Assembly (NCBI GenBank): GCA_050248155.1
Contig: JBFWSW010000020.1
Location: 6,144 to 70,143 of the forward strand
Length of the DNA: 64,000 nucleotides
Direction: 5' to 3'
Source of the DNA: VFMC01 sp050248155
GTDB taxonomy: Bacteria; Actinomycetota; Acidimicrobiia; Acidimicrobiales; Ilumatobacteraceae
In this document: positions 25,724 through 35,367 of the stretch, piece after piece
Numbering within the stretch: position 1 is the first letter of the stretch
How the letters are laid out: each line of letters begins with the position of its first letter
The notes under the pieces: generated by a model
Database searches by the model: none
Seen by the model: the letters and a program-made list of their open reading frames with translations, nothing else
Told to the model about the DNA's origin: nothing
Translations under genes and position numbers: made by a program

Positions 25724-26905
25724 TCAGCGGGGCACACGGAGCACGTGCGCGGTCGAGCAGGCCGTCTCGAAGCCGATTGCTCCGCCACCGATCTGGGCCA
25801 ACGCCGTGCGGGCGCGAGCGACTTGCCGGTCGCCCGCTGCGCCACGCATCTGCATGACCAACTCGTAGATCTGGGCAATGCCGCTGGCGCCCACAGCGTG
25901 ACCGCGCGCCACCAACCCGCCGGACGGGTTGAGCGGCATCGGACCCGTGATTGCCGTGTGGTCGGACTCGATCCATCGCACCTCGTCGCCAGGAGGACAC
26001 AGACCGCTCTCGGTCCACGCGCGCAGCTCGTACGCAACGCTGGCGTCATGGATCTCGGCGACGTCGATGTCCTCAGGACCGAGGCCGGCCATCTCGTACG
26101 CTGCCGACGTCGCCGACTCGACCACCTGCGGACCGCTCTGGTCGTCGAGCGCCCGTCGCGTGCGCAGGGCGGACCCGACGATCTCGATGTCGCCCGGCTC
26201 GACTCCGAAGCGATCGGAGACCACTACCGCGGCGGCGGCACCGTCGCTGATGGGCGAGCTCATGAGCGAGGTGATCGGCGCCACCACGAGCCGGGCGTTC
26301 AGCACGTCGTCGGCGCTGCCACCGAACTGACGGTGAGCCAGGAGGTTCCGCTGCCCGTTGGCGAGATCGCGGGCCGCCACCATGGCCAGGTGCCGAGCCG
26401 TCACGCCGGTGCGTTCCATCAGCTCGCGAGCCAGCGTCGCCTGCCGGTCGACGTTCACGCTGCGGTCCTCGCCCGCGCCGGCGCCCACCTCGAAGCGGTC
26501 GTCGATGTCCATGCCGCCGGAGTACGCAGCGAAGGTCTTCGACATGTCCTCGCAGTTCGCCTTCTCGACACCGACCGCCAGGGCCACGTCCGTCAGCCCC
26601 GACGCCACGCTGAGCCAGGCGAGGTGGAGCGCGTTCCCCGCAGTGGCGCACGCGTTCTCGACGTTGTGCATCGGGATGGTGCCGAAGCCCATCGCCATCA
26701 GAATCGTTTCACCGCGGATGCTCTCCTGCCCGGTGATCTGCCCGGCCAGGCAGTTGCCGACGAACGCAGCAGGGATGTCGGCGATGCCGAGACGGGCATC
26801 CGCCAGCGCGGCGTTGACGGCTTCGGCCCCCATCTGTTTCAAGGAGCGGTCCAGCAGCTTGCCGAACCGGGTCATGCCCACGCCTCGAATCAGTACGCGT
26901 CTCAC
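25724..26905 (-). CDS. Thiolase-family acyltransferase (SCPx/lipid-transfer type)
   Basis: A 393-residue thiolase-fold protein. The nucleophilic cysteine is present in VENACATAGNAL (about residue 85), and the C-terminal NPSGGLVARGHAVGASG supplies the catalytic His region, so thiolytic activity is expected, unlike the 48.5 kb homologue. GTG at 26905 follows AGGGAG. It is the last gene of the lactonase-ligase-SDR-thiolase operon, 42 bases after the SDR. Confidence 0.88.
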   Translation of the reverse strand: MRRVLIRGVGMTRFGKLLDRSLKQMGAEAVNAALADARLGIADIPAAFVGNCLAGQITGQESIRGETILMAMGFGTIPMHNVENACATAGNALHLAWLSVASGLTDVALAVGVEKANCEDMSKTFAAYSGGMDIDDRFEVGAGAGEDRSVNVDRQATLARELMERTGVTARHLAMVAARDLANGQRNLLAHRQFGGSADDVLNARLVVAPITSLMSSPISDGAAAAVVVSDRFGVEPGDIEIVGSALRTRRALDDQSGPQVVESATSAAYEMAGLGPEDIDVAEIHDASVAYELRAWTESGLCPPGDEVRWIESDHTAITGPMPLNPSGGLVARGHAVGASGIAQIYELVMQMRGAAGDRQVARARTALAQIGGGAIGFETACSTAHVLRVPR

Positions 26906-26947
26906 GGTGATGCTCCCTGTCTCGGCCGGAGCCGGTCGGATGATGTG

Positions 26948-27691
26948 TCAGTAGCCGCCGGCGACGAACCACGTCTCGCCGGTGACGAACGAAGCCGCGT
27001 CTGACGTGACGAATCGCACGGCCTCGACCACATCGTCCGTCGTGCCGATTCGACGAAGCGGGATCCGTTCTCGGATCGCTTCGACATGTCCGGGCGGCGA
27101 CAGCTGTTGCATGGGCGTGTCGATGGTGCCGGGCGCGATGGCGTTCACGCGGATGCCGAGCGGGCCGAGCTCCTTCGCGAGTCCGAGCGTGAAGACGTTC
27201 AGCGCCGCCTTCAGCGACGCGTAGTGGACTCCGAGCCCTGGCGAACCCGTGCGCGACGCGATCGAGGAGATGTTGACGATGGCGCCTCGCCCGGCGGCGA
27301 GCATCCCGCCGCGCAGGACGGCGCGGGTGGTCGCGACCACCTGCCCGAGGTTCAAGACGTACGCCTGCGACCACGTCTCGTCGTCGAGCTCCATGAACGA
27401 CGTCCGCCGGATCGGACCGCCGACGTTGTTCACCAGCACGTCGACGCCGCCCAACCATCCAGTCAGCTCGTCCACGACTGGTGCGATCCCCGACAGATCG
27501 AAGGCGTCGCACCGATCGATCCGGATGACCCCGCCCTCGGACTCGACCTCGGCCACCAAGCGAGCAGCCCGCTCCGCGTTCGATGCGAAGGTACCAGCGA
27601 CTCGGAATCCGTCGCGCGCGAACGAACGAGCGATCGCCGCGCCGATGCCCGAGGAGATGCCCGTAATGAGCACGCCGTTCGATTCGCTCAC
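26948..27691 (-). CDS. Short-chain dehydrogenase/reductase
   Basis: A 247-residue classical SDR: TGISSGIGAAIA nucleotide motif, NNVGG, catalytic Ser in VNISSIASRTG, and YASLK (HYASLKAALNVF). Its class is FabG-like 3-oxoacyl reductase or beta-hydroxyacyl-CoA dehydrogenase. ATG at 27691 overlaps the acyl-CoA ligase stop by 4 bases. Confidence 0.87.
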   Translation of the reverse strand: MSESNGVLITGISSGIGAAIARSFARDGFRVAGTFASNAERAARLVAEVESEGGVIRIDRCDAFDLSGIAPVVDELTGWLGGVDVLVNNVGGPIRRTSFMELDDETWSQAYVLNLGQVVATTRAVLRGGMLAAGRGAIVNISSIASRTGSPGLGVHYASLKAALNVFTLGLAKELGPLGIRVNAIAPGTIDTPMQQLSPPGHVEAIRERIPLRRIGTTDDVVEAVRFVTSDAASFVTGETWFVAGGY

Positions 27692-29244
27692 CGACTGTGC
27701 TCCACGTCGTCAGCGGCCACGTGCCCGTCGCGAACCGCCCGTCGATCGAACTTGCCGTACTTGTTCTTGGGCAATTCGCCGACGATGCGCACCACCTTCG
27801 GTCGTTTGTAGCCGGCCAACCGCTCGCGGCAGAACGCCATCAGCTCGGCGCTGGTCGCACGACCGTCGCGCAGCACGACCGCGGCGGCGACGGTCTCGAT
27901 CCACTCCGGATGATCGATGCCGTACACCACGGCCTCGACGACGTCGTCGTGGGCGTAGAGGGCCTCTTCGACCTCGACGGGGTTCACGTTCATCCCACCG
28001 CTGATGATGACGTCGTTGCGCCGCCCGGAGATCCAGATGTAGCCCTCGGGATCGAGCCGGCCCAGATCGCCCGTTCGCACCCACTCGCCGTCCAGCACCA
28101 TCGCTGTCCGCTCGGGATCGTGCATGTACTCCCGCATGCGGTGCGGCGACCGGACCACGATCTCACCTTCCTCGTCGTCGCCGAGACGGCTCCCGTCCTC
28201 ACCGACCACACGGACCTCGATGGTCGAGAACGGCCGCCCGGCAGAGCCGAGCTTGCTCGGCCGCCCGTCTGCGCGGTCGATGACGTGGTCCTCGGGCGGC
28301 AGGTAGCTGATCGCGCTCGGCACCTCCGTCTGGCCGTAGGACTGGCACAGCACCGGGCCGAACCGACCGATCGCTCGCCGGAGCGCGGCCTCTGGGATGC
28401 CGGACGCGCCGTACATGATCAGGCGCAGGGAGGAGACGTCGACCGCGTCGACGACCGGCGACTCCAGCATCCGGATCAACATCGTCGGGACCAACTTGAT
28501 GACGGTGATGCGGTGCTGTTCGATCCACTGCAGCGCTGCCGTCGCGTCGAACTTGCCGAGCACCCAGCCACTGGCACCGGCGAGGATCATCGGCGGCACG
28601 TACGCGCCACCCCCGTGACTGAATGGCTGCAGGTGCAAGAACCGATCTTCGGCCGTCATCCGGCACGACTCGGCGGCGATGACCTGCATCGACAGCACCT
28701 CGGCCTGCTCCGTCAGCACCACGGCTTTGGGCGCGCCCGTCGTGCCGCTCGTGTACCGGATGCTGCTCACGTCCGTCCACGCCAGACCGGCCAGAGCACC
28801 GGCGACAGGTTCCGCATCGGCGAGCGAGCGGAACGGGTCGGCGCCGTCGACGTTCCGATGACCGAGCAGCAGGGGCGGGCGCGCGGTGCGGTGGGCGACC
28901 TCGAGCGCGGCCGCCGTCAGCGCGTCGTCGCACACCAGCGCGTCCACCTCCGCGTGGTCGACGATCTGGGCGACCTCAGCGGGTGTGGACTGCGGGCTCA
29001 CCGGGACGCGCACGAGTCCGGCTCGGGCGATCGCGACCGTGGTGCACACCGACTCGATGCCGTTGTGATGCCAGTCCAGCACGCGATCTCCGGGCCGCAG
29101 CCCGGTGCCGATCAGCCGGCGCGCGAGCGATTCGACCCGGCGGTCGAGCTCGCGGTACGTGACGCTGTCAGTAGCCGTCGCGAGGGCGAGCGTGTCCGGC
29201 GAGCGCCTGGCGGCGCGGTCGAGCCAGATCGAGACGCACGACAT
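27688..29244 (-). CDS. AMP-forming acyl-CoA synthetase
   Basis: A 518-residue class I adenylate-forming ligase. It contains IRYTSGTTGAPKAV, SYGQTEVPSAI, RTGDLGRLDPEGYIWISGRRNDVIISGGMNV in two adjacent motifs, and the C-terminal Lys in PKNKYGKFDRR. ATG at 29244 shares one base with the lactonase stop (TGATG). Placed after an SMP-30-type lactonase, it would activate the acid released from a lactone. Confidence 0.88.
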   Translation of the reverse strand: MSCVSIWLDRAARRSPDTLALATATDSVTYRELDRRVESLARRLIGTGLRPGDRVLDWHHNGIESVCTTVAIARAGLVRVPVSPQSTPAEVAQIVDHAEVDALVCDDALTAAALEVAHRTARPPLLLGHRNVDGADPFRSLADAEPVAGALAGLAWTDVSSIRYTSGTTGAPKAVVLTEQAEVLSMQVIAAESCRMTAEDRFLHLQPFSHGGGAYVPPMILAGASGWVLGKFDATAALQWIEQHRITVIKLVPTMLIRMLESPVVDAVDVSSLRLIMYGASGIPEAALRRAIGRFGPVLCQSYGQTEVPSAISYLPPEDHVIDRADGRPSKLGSAGRPFSTIEVRVVGEDGSRLGDDEEGEIVVRSPHRMREYMHDPERTAMVLDGEWVRTGDLGRLDPEGYIWISGRRNDVIISGGMNVNPVEVEEALYAHDDVVEAVVYGIDHPEWIETVAAAVVLRDGRATSAELMAFCRERLAGYKRPKVVRIVGELPKNKYGKFDRRAVRDGHVAADDVEHSR

Positions 29245-30140
29245 CAGGCGTACACAGAAGGCAGGCCCGCTCCGGCCACGTCCACGGTCGCTGCCAGCAA
29301 CCTGCTCGTCCGACTGGCCTGGACGATGGACCGCTTGATGGAGCCCACGACCGTGATGAGCAGTGTGCGCCCGTCGGCACCGCCCAGCATGCACGCGGTC
29401 GGGACGAGGCCCTCCAGCTCGATCGAGTCCGTGATCGTGCCACCCTCGAGCACGCGGATCACCCGACCTCGTTCGGCTGATGCGATCCAGAGCGCGCCCT
29501 CCTCGTCGAGACCCATCCCGTCGGGAACGTCACCGGGCAGGTCCGCCCACATCGATCCGGCACCGAGGGATCCGTCGTCGTGGATGGGGAAGGCGTACAC
29601 GCACTCGTCGTACGAGTCGGCCAGCAACAACCGGTCGTTGCCCGGCGTGATCACGATGCCGTTGGGGAAGTTGGTGATGTCGGATGCAATCTCGCCCGTG
29701 CCGTCGGGGCGGACGCGCAGCAGCGGTCCACGGGTGGGAACGATCGACGGATCGTCGAAGCTCGCGATCGCGTCGAAGGTGCTGCCGCCGACGTAGATGT
29801 CACCATCGGGGCCGCGGGTCAGGTCGCGGATGGTCGCGCTGATGATGTTCGTCAGGTCGGAGAACACCGTGACCTCACCGGGACCGTCCAGGCAGTTCGT
29901 GAGGTGCAGGATGGTTCTGTCGCTCCTCGATGAGAGGTAGAAGCCGTCGGCATCGTCGAAGACGGCACCTGACAGGTAGTCGCCGTTCAGCGAGTGCAGC
30001 CGGCGCGTCACGCCATCCTTCATCTCCCACAGCTCACCTTCGTCGATGTCGACGAAGTACCAGGCCTGCCGTCCCGCATGCCAGCGCGGCGTTTCGGTGA
30101 ACGTGAACCCTTCGGCGACGACGTCAGTCGACGTGTTCAT
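29244..30140 (-). CDS. SMP-30/gluconolactonase family lactonase
   Basis: A 298-residue six-bladed beta-propeller of the SMP-30/gluconolactonase/LRE family. The likely metal ligands are Glu in FTETPRWH (about residue 16), Asn in NFPNGIVITP and Asp in VPDGMGLDEEGALW, the usual Glu-Asn-Asp set. Members hydrolyse lactones. ATG at 30140 follows GGGAGGGGAGC. It heads a four-gene operon below a promoter with the shared element, and is a natural successor to the BVMO. Confidence 0.87.
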   Translation of the reverse strand: MNTSTDVVAEGFTFTETPRWHAGRQAWYFVDIDEGELWEMKDGVTRRLHSLNGDYLSGAVFDDADGFYLSSRSDRTILHLTNCLDGPGEVTVFSDLTNIISATIRDLTRGPDGDIYVGGSTFDAIASFDDPSIVPTRGPLLRVRPDGTGEIASDITNFPNGIVITPGNDRLLLADSYDECVYAFPIHDDGSLGAGSMWADLPGDVPDGMGLDEEGALWIASAERGRVIRVLEGGTITDSIELEGLVPTACMLGGADGRTLLITVVGSIKRSIVQASRTSRLLAATVDVAGAGLPSVYA

Positions 30141-30182
30141 CCGCTGCTCCCCTCCCACGGCGGGCGATGCCGCCGGCACGCC

Positions 30183-30221
30183 ATGGTACGAGTCAGCCGA
30201 CAGGAATGTCAAGGATTCGAC
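30183..30221 (-). promoter_or_regulatory. Promoter of the lactonase operon with shared 26-bp element
   Basis: On the minus strand GTCGAATCCTTGACA (30221-30207) contains the -35 TTGACA (30212-30207); a -10 TACCAT lies at 30188-30183 after 18 bases. GTCGGC at 30201-30196 falls 20 bases after the first half-site, as in the other copies. The element sits between divergent genes and could also affect the dienelactone hydrolase gene. Confidence 0.6.
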
Positions 30222-30266
30222 GTCCGTGTAGAGTAGGGTCGACGGCTCGCGGAGGGGGACGATCGG

Positions 30267-30980
30267 ATGACGATGCACGTGGTGCTGAGCACCCCCGGCG
30301 GCGACGTTCACGGCGTGTTGGCGCATCCGGCATCGACACCGCGAGGTGCCGTGATCGTGTTCCAGGAGGCGTTCGGACTGACCCCGTATCTCGAAGGGGT
30401 GTGCGATCGCCTCGCCGACGATGGCTGGCTCGCACTGGCCCCGTCGGTGTTCCGCATGCTGCCCGGTGCGCACTACTCGCCGGACGAACTGCCTGCGGCA
30501 CTGGCGGCCGTCAACAGCATGACCGCGGAGGGCACCGGCGAGGTGCTCGACGGTACGGTGACGTTCCTCGACCAGCGCGGCTTCCCGCCGGCGCGCACCG
30601 GCGTGGTGGGCTTCTGCATGGGCGGAACGCTCAGCCTGCTGGCCGCGACAGAACTCGGCTTCGGCGCCGCAGTCACCTTCTACGGCGGCAGGATCCGGGC
30701 CGGCGCGTACGGGTACGGCTCGTTGGTCGAGCAGGCGCCGATGCTGCTCTGCCCATGGCTCGGCTTGTACGGGGACCTGGACCGAGGCCTGCCGGTCGCC
30801 CAGGTCGAGCGCTTGCGCGCGGCCGCGTCGCGAGCACCGGCGCCCACGGAGCTCGTCCGCTACGCCGACGCTGATCACGGGTTCCACAACGCCACGCGCA
30901 GCGACATCCACCATCCCGCAGCAGCGAGCGACGCATGGGGCCGATGCATGCACTGGCTCGACGCCCACGTCTCGGGCTGA
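30267..30980 (+). CDS. Dienelactone hydrolase family protein
   Basis: A 237-residue alpha/beta hydrolase of the DLH type. The family residues are visible: Glu in FQEAFG, the nucleophilic Cys in GFCMGG (about residue 117), Asp in LYGDLD and His in ADHGFHN. These enzymes open unsaturated lactones. ATG at 30267 follows GGAGGGGGA. It is divergent from the SMP-30 lactonase and precedes a mycofactocin-type SDR by 38 bases. Confidence 0.88.
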   Translation: MTMHVVLSTPGGDVHGVLAHPASTPRGAVIVFQEAFGLTPYLEGVCDRLADDGWLALAPSVFRMLPGAHYSPDELPAALAAVNSMTAEGTGEVLDGTVTFLDQRGFPPARTGVVGFCMGGTLSLLAATELGFGAAVTFYGGRIRAGAYGYGSLVEQAPMLLCPWLGLYGDLDRGLPVAQVERLRAAASRAPAPTELVRYADADHGFHNATRSDIHHPAAASDAWGRCMHWLDAHVSG

Positions 30981-31018
30981 CACAGCAGATCCATCGACGA
31001 CATCAAGGAGACACCGAC

Positions 31019-31854
31019 ATGGGACGATTCGACGGCCAGGTGGCCTTCATCAGCGGAGCAGCGCGAGGCCAGGGCCGCTCACTGCCGTGCGCCTCGCCGA
31101 AGAGGGCGCCGATGTGATCCTCTTCGATCTGTGCGGCCCCGTCGCCGCCGTGGAGTACCCGATGCCCACGCCCGACGATCTCGCCCAGACCGTCGCGCTG
31201 GTCGAGCAATCCGGCCGACGCGCCGTGGCCCGTCAGGCCGATGTCCGCGACGCCGATGCCGTTCAAGCCGTGTTCGACGCCGGGCTCGCTGAGCTCGGCC
31301 GGGTCGACATCGTCCTGGCGAACGCCGGCATCGCCGCCGGCACCGACGTCGAAGTCGCGCGCCGCGACCGGACGGCCTGGCACGACTCGATCGACATCAT
31401 GTTGACGGGCGCGTACTTCACGGTCGATGTCGCCGTGGCGACGATGGTCGAGCAAGGCACGGGCGGCTCGATCGTGTTCACGAGCTCGACTGCGGGGCTG
31501 AAGGGCATGCCCCATTCGTTGGCGGCATCGAGCCCCGGCTCGTACGGCTACGGCGCGGCCAAGCACGCTGTCGTCGGTCTGATGCGGAGCTATGCGCGAG
31601 CCCTCGGACCGCATGGCATCCGCGTCAACTCGGTGCACCCCACGGGTGTCAACACCCCCATGGTCGTGAACGATGCCTTCGATCGCTTCGTCGACGACTT
31701 CGACGATGTGGCGTCGATCATGCAGAACGTGCTCCCGGTGCCACTGATCGAGGCATCCGATGTCTCCGAGGCGATCCTGTGGCTCTGTTCGGATCAGGCA
31801 CGCTACGTGACGGGCGTGGCACTGCCGGTCGACGCCGGCTTCGTGCTGCTCTGA
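31019..31854 (+). pseudogene. Mycofactocin-coupled SDR with a single-base deletion near its start
   Basis: Begins MGRFDGQVAFISGAARGQGRS after AAGGAG, then loses frame at about 31082; the remainder (RLAEEGADVILFDLCGPVAAVEY to the VTGVALPVDAGFVLL end) is intact in another frame. Restoring one base (CAT, His, at the position conserved in the two paralogues) gives about 278 residues. The catalytic FTSSTAG and YGAAK are present. Length, order and sequence match the 24765-25604 SDR closely. It is either an inactivating mutation or a sequencing error; the unbroken 250-codon remainder favours recent origin or error. Confidence 0.8.
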
Positions 31855-31872
31855 GCCCGGCGGCGCGAGAGT

Positions 31873-34263
31873 TCACTCCAACAGTTCGGCGGCTGCCAGC
31901 TCGGCGATGTGATCGAGCTCGTACCCGAGCAGATCGTGCAGGACCTCGAAAGTGTGCTCACCGAGGCAGGGGCCGGCGCGGTCCGAGACGGCCGGTGTCC
32001 GCGACAGCTGCAGCGTGCTCGCCCCGATGAGGATCTCACCCATCGCGCTGTGCTGCGCCGGCACCACCCAGCCGCGATGACGGAGCTGCTCGTCCGCCAG
32101 GCATTCAGCGCCGTTCTGCACCTCGTGCGCAGCGATACCCGCCTGCTGGAGCAGCGTTGCTGCGTCGGCCGCTGCCCGACTGCTCGTCCAACTCGACACC
32201 GCCTCGTCGAGTTCCCGCCGTCGCGCCAGCCGCTCGCTGACGCGAAGGTCGCGGAGGTCACCCCGACCGACGGTGTCGGCGAGCCACGACCACTGCGCGT
32301 CGTCGGTGATCGCGATCGCGATCCACCGATCGTCACCGCACGCCGGATACACGCCGTGGGGGGCGAGGAAGTGGTCGTCATTGCCGAGGCGCTCCCAGCT
32401 GCGACCGTTGACCTGCGTGTCGGTGAGGCCGATCGACAACAGGTGCAGGCATGCCTCGCCCTGGCCGAGGTCGATCGTGCTGCCAGCGCCGGTTCGACGG
32501 CGGTGATCGACGGCTGCGAGGAGCGCGGCGGTCGAGAACCGTGGTGCGATGATGTCCGTGTAGGCGCCCACCGGCCCCACCGGATCGCGATCGGGCCAGG
32601 CCGTTGTCGCGAAGAACCCGCATAGGGCCGACGCCATGTTCCCGTATCCGGCGAGGTCGGCGAGCGGTCCGGTCTGCCCGAGCAGGCTCGACGACAGGGC
32701 CACCAGTGACGGGTTGAGGTGTTCGAGCGTCGCCGGGTCGAGGCCGAGGCGACTGAGCGCGCCGGGAGCGTTCGACTCGATCAGCACGTCGGCCCAACGC
32801 ACCATGTCGAACAGGACCTCGCGGCTCGCCGGCTTGGCGAGGTTCAGCGCGACACTCCGCTTTCCGGCGTTGTAATGGGCAAAGCCGGCTGTGCTGTCGA
32901 CGCCGTGGTCACCGATGACGGGGCCGACGTGACGGGCCTGATCGGGTCTGTGCTGGGACTCCAGCTTGACGACCGTCGCCCCGAAGTCGGCCAGGATGCG
33001 ACCCACCGCAGGCCCTGCGAAGGAAACGGTGAGGTCGAGCACCCGGAGCCCGTCGAGTGGCCGGCGCGAGGCTGCGTCCGGGTTCGACTCGAGCGCGGGA
33101 TGGTGATGGTCGAATGACCGGCCCGCGAGACGACCGGTGTGCCGGCCGAGAGCGGGGGCGATTCCGACTTCGGACAGCGGCACCGGCGCGATCCGCGCAA
33201 ACGGACCCGGCATCGAGACCGGTGCATCTCGTCCGGTGATCTCGACGTGCCGCCAGAACTCCCTCGACTCGAACTGTGGGTCGTCCAAGACTTCTCGCAA
33301 GGTCGACACCGGCGCGATCAGCAACCGACGCTGCCGAGCCACGGCGAACAGGTGGGCCTTCGACCGCCGGGTGAAGAACGCCTCGAGGTCCGCCTTCAAG
33401 CGGTCGAAGAGCGCTGGCTGGCGATCGGGTCGGAACTCGAACCAGTCGATGGGCTCGAGGCTCGGGTGCAGCTCGCCTTCCTCGCGTAGCCAGTCGACCA
33501 GGCGGGTCGTGAAGGGCCCGACCGCGCTGCCGAAGAGCAGCAGCACGGTGACGTGTCCGTCGAGCGCCGGGTACTCCCAGCGGTGCCCCACGTCGCCGAT
33601 CCGGCAGTTCGACCCGTTGCGGGTGGCATCCGGATCTCCCCACAGCGTCTGGAACAGGTAGGTGAAGCTCGCCAACGTCCACGAATGCTGGGCGGAGATG
33701 ACCACGTCCTGGCCGAGCCCCGACATCGACCGTTGTTGGAGTGCGAGCAGTGCGCCCACCGCGGCATCCGCCGACGCGTGCAACCAGGTCTGCGGCACCG
33801 CGCAGCGCAACGGAGGACGGTCCGCGTTGCCCGTCAGGCACAGCTGGCCGCCTGCGGCAGCGATGATCAGGTCGGTGGCGACCCAGTTCGCCTTGGGCCC
33901 GGTGCTCCCGAACGCGCTGATCGAGACTCGCACCAGCCCCGGGTGCATCCCGGCCAGATCGGTGCTCGGACCGCACTCCAGGACGACGTCAGCGGACGAG
34001 ACCAGTGCGGCGAGCTCGTTGCGGCCCTCGACGACGACAGATCGCTTTCCGCGCGACAGGGTCTGGTGGGCCAACGATCCGTCGAGCCCCGGCACGTCGC
34101 CGACGAACGGGGCGGCGTGACGGATCGGCGCGCCTGCGGGTGGCTCGACCATGATGACGTCTGCGCCCAACATCGCCAGCAGCGCGCCGGCGAACGCACC
34201 TCGCTCGTCGCACAGGTCGATCACGCGATAGCAGGACAGGAGTCCCTCGATGCTCTCGTTCAC
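31873..34263 (-). CDS. Double-domain CaiB/BaiF family (class III) CoA transferase
   Basis: A protein of about 796 residues made of two family III CoA-transferase domains, roughly 1-390 and 400-796. Single-domain members are about 400 residues and work as interlocked dimers, so this is a fused dimer. The second copy has GRILADFGATVVKLE, NAGKRSVALNL and Asp in GAYTDIIAPRF at the catalytic position; the first copy has Trp there (PQTWLHASADAAVG), so only the second may be catalytic. GTG at 34263 is preferred (after AGAAGGA); 34287 would add eight residues. It lies 48 bases after the sugar-type permease gene. Confidence 0.82.
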   Translation of the reverse strand: MNESIEGLLSCYRVIDLCDERGAFAGALLAMLGADVIMVEPPAGAPIRHAAPFVGDVPGLDGSLAHQTLSRGKRSVVVEGRNELAALVSSADVVLECGPSTDLAGMHPGLVRVSISAFGSTGPKANWVATDLIIAAAGGQLCLTGNADRPPLRCAVPQTWLHASADAAVGALLALQQRSMSGLGQDVVISAQHSWTLASFTYLFQTLWGDPDATRNGSNCRIGDVGHRWEYPALDGHVTVLLLFGSAVGPFTTRLVDWLREEGELHPSLEPIDWFEFRPDRQPALFDRLKADLEAFFTRRSKAHLFAVARQRRLLIAPVSTLREVLDDPQFESREFWRHVEITGRDAPVSMPGPFARIAPVPLSEVGIAPALGRHTGRLAGRSFDHHHPALESNPDAASRRPLDGLRVLDLTVSFAGPAVGRILADFGATVVKLESQHRPDQARHVGPVIGDHGVDSTAGFAHYNAGKRSVALNLAKPASREVLFDMVRWADVLIESNAPGALSRLGLDPATLEHLNPSLVALSSSLLGQTGPLADLAGYGNMASALCGFFATTAWPDRDPVGPVGAYTDIIAPRFSTAALLAAVDHRRRTGAGSTIDLGQGEACLHLLSIGLTDTQVNGRSWERLGNDDHFLAPHGVYPACGDDRWIAIAITDDAQWSWLADTVGRGDLRDLRVSERLARRRELDEAVSSWTSSRAAADAATLLQQAGIAAHEVQNGAECLADEQLRHRGWVVPAQHSAMGEILIGASTLQLSRTPAVSDRAGPCLGEHTFEVLHDLLGYELDHIAELAAAELLE

Positions 34264-34311
34264 GGCGTCCTTCTTCTGGACGGGCACCGCGTACGCGGTG
34301 CCCGAGGGGGT

Positions 34312-35367
34312 TCAGAGCGCGGCTTCGGTTCGGCCGCTGCCACGGGAGAACACGGTCGCCACGCACACCGAGACGACGAGTGCTGAACCCTGGAAGACAG
34401 GACCGACCCACGCATCCGCTCCCGCCATCGACAGGCCGCTGACCGCAGTGGCCAGGAACAGCACGGCGAGAATGGTCCCCGGGACGTTCGGCTTGCCCGG
34501 CTTGATGGTCGTCATGCCCAAGAAGAGCGCGGTGAACGCAGGGAACAGGAACGTGCCCCCAGCACCGGGATCTGCGCCGCCGGACTGCGCGGTCAGCAGT
34601 ACGCCGCCGACGCCACCGAGGAGTCCGGAGAGCACGAAGCTGATGAGCACGGTGCGTCGGACGGGAATGCCGACGAGCCTCGCTGCTCGCGGGTTCGAAC
34701 CGATCGCGTGGAGGTAGCGACCGAAGGGCGTGCTGCCGAGCAGGTAGATCGTCAGCGCGACGACGGGGATGACGACCACCAACAGCCAGGGCAGCCCGAT
34801 GATCCGGCCGGTGCCGAACGTGTCGAACCAGGGCGGGAAGTCGGCGCTGACCGGGAGCGATCGCGTCTTCCACGACAACCCGCCGGCCAGCAACGTCGAC
34901 ATCGCCAGGGTCGTGACGAACGAGCTGGCTCCGACACGAGCTACGAGGATCCCGGTGATCAACCCGATCACTGCCGACACGACCAATCCGAGCGCGATGG
35001 CGATGCCCAGGTTGGCGTCCGCGTCGGCGAACATCTGCGCCACGGTGATGGCGGACACGGCGGCGATGGCCGCCGCCGAGAGGTCGAAGTAGCCGGCGGT
35101 CATGGGGATCAACATGCCGACCGCGACCATGATGAGCACGCTCTGCGTGGCAAGGATGGCGCGCAGGTTGCCCGTGGTGAAGAACGTCGGACCCGATCGG
35201 CTGTGCAGGCTGAACACCACGATGATGGCGATGAACAGCCCGACGAACGCGTACGCGGCGATGAAGTGGCGAACGCTCCGACTGCCGGTGCCGGAACTGG
35301 GCGCCGTGGCCTGCGGTTCGTCGATCACCGCCGGCTCGACGCGTTCTTCGTGCGTGGTGCTGGTCAC
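34312..35367 (-). CDS. Sugar-type (RbsC-like) ABC transporter permease
   Basis: A 351-residue membrane protein of the BPD_transp_2 family with about nine to ten hydrophobic segments. The conserved GxxVARVGASSFVTTLAM-type core and LVGIPVRRTVLISFVLSGLLGG segment are visible. The N-terminal 35 residues are polar and cytoplasmic. GTG at 35367 follows AGGGAG and overlaps the ATPase stop by 4 bases. With the two following genes it forms a CUT2-type importer. Confidence 0.88.
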   Translation of the reverse strand: MTSTTHEERVEPAVIDEPQATAPSSGTGSRSVRHFIAAYAFVGLFIAIIVVFSLHSRSGPTFFTTGNLRAILATQSVLIMVAVGMLIPMTAGYFDLSAAAIAAVSAITVAQMFADADANLGIAIALGLVVSAVIGLITGILVARVGASSFVTTLAMSTLLAGGLSWKTRSLPVSADFPPWFDTFGTGRIIGLPWLLVVVIPVVALTIYLLGSTPFGRYLHAIGSNPRAARLVGIPVRRTVLISFVLSGLLGGVGGVLLTAQSGGADPGAGGTFLFPAFTALFLGMTTIKPGKPNVPGTILAVLFLATAVSGLSMAGADAWVGPVFQGSALVVSVCVATVFSRGSGRTEAAL

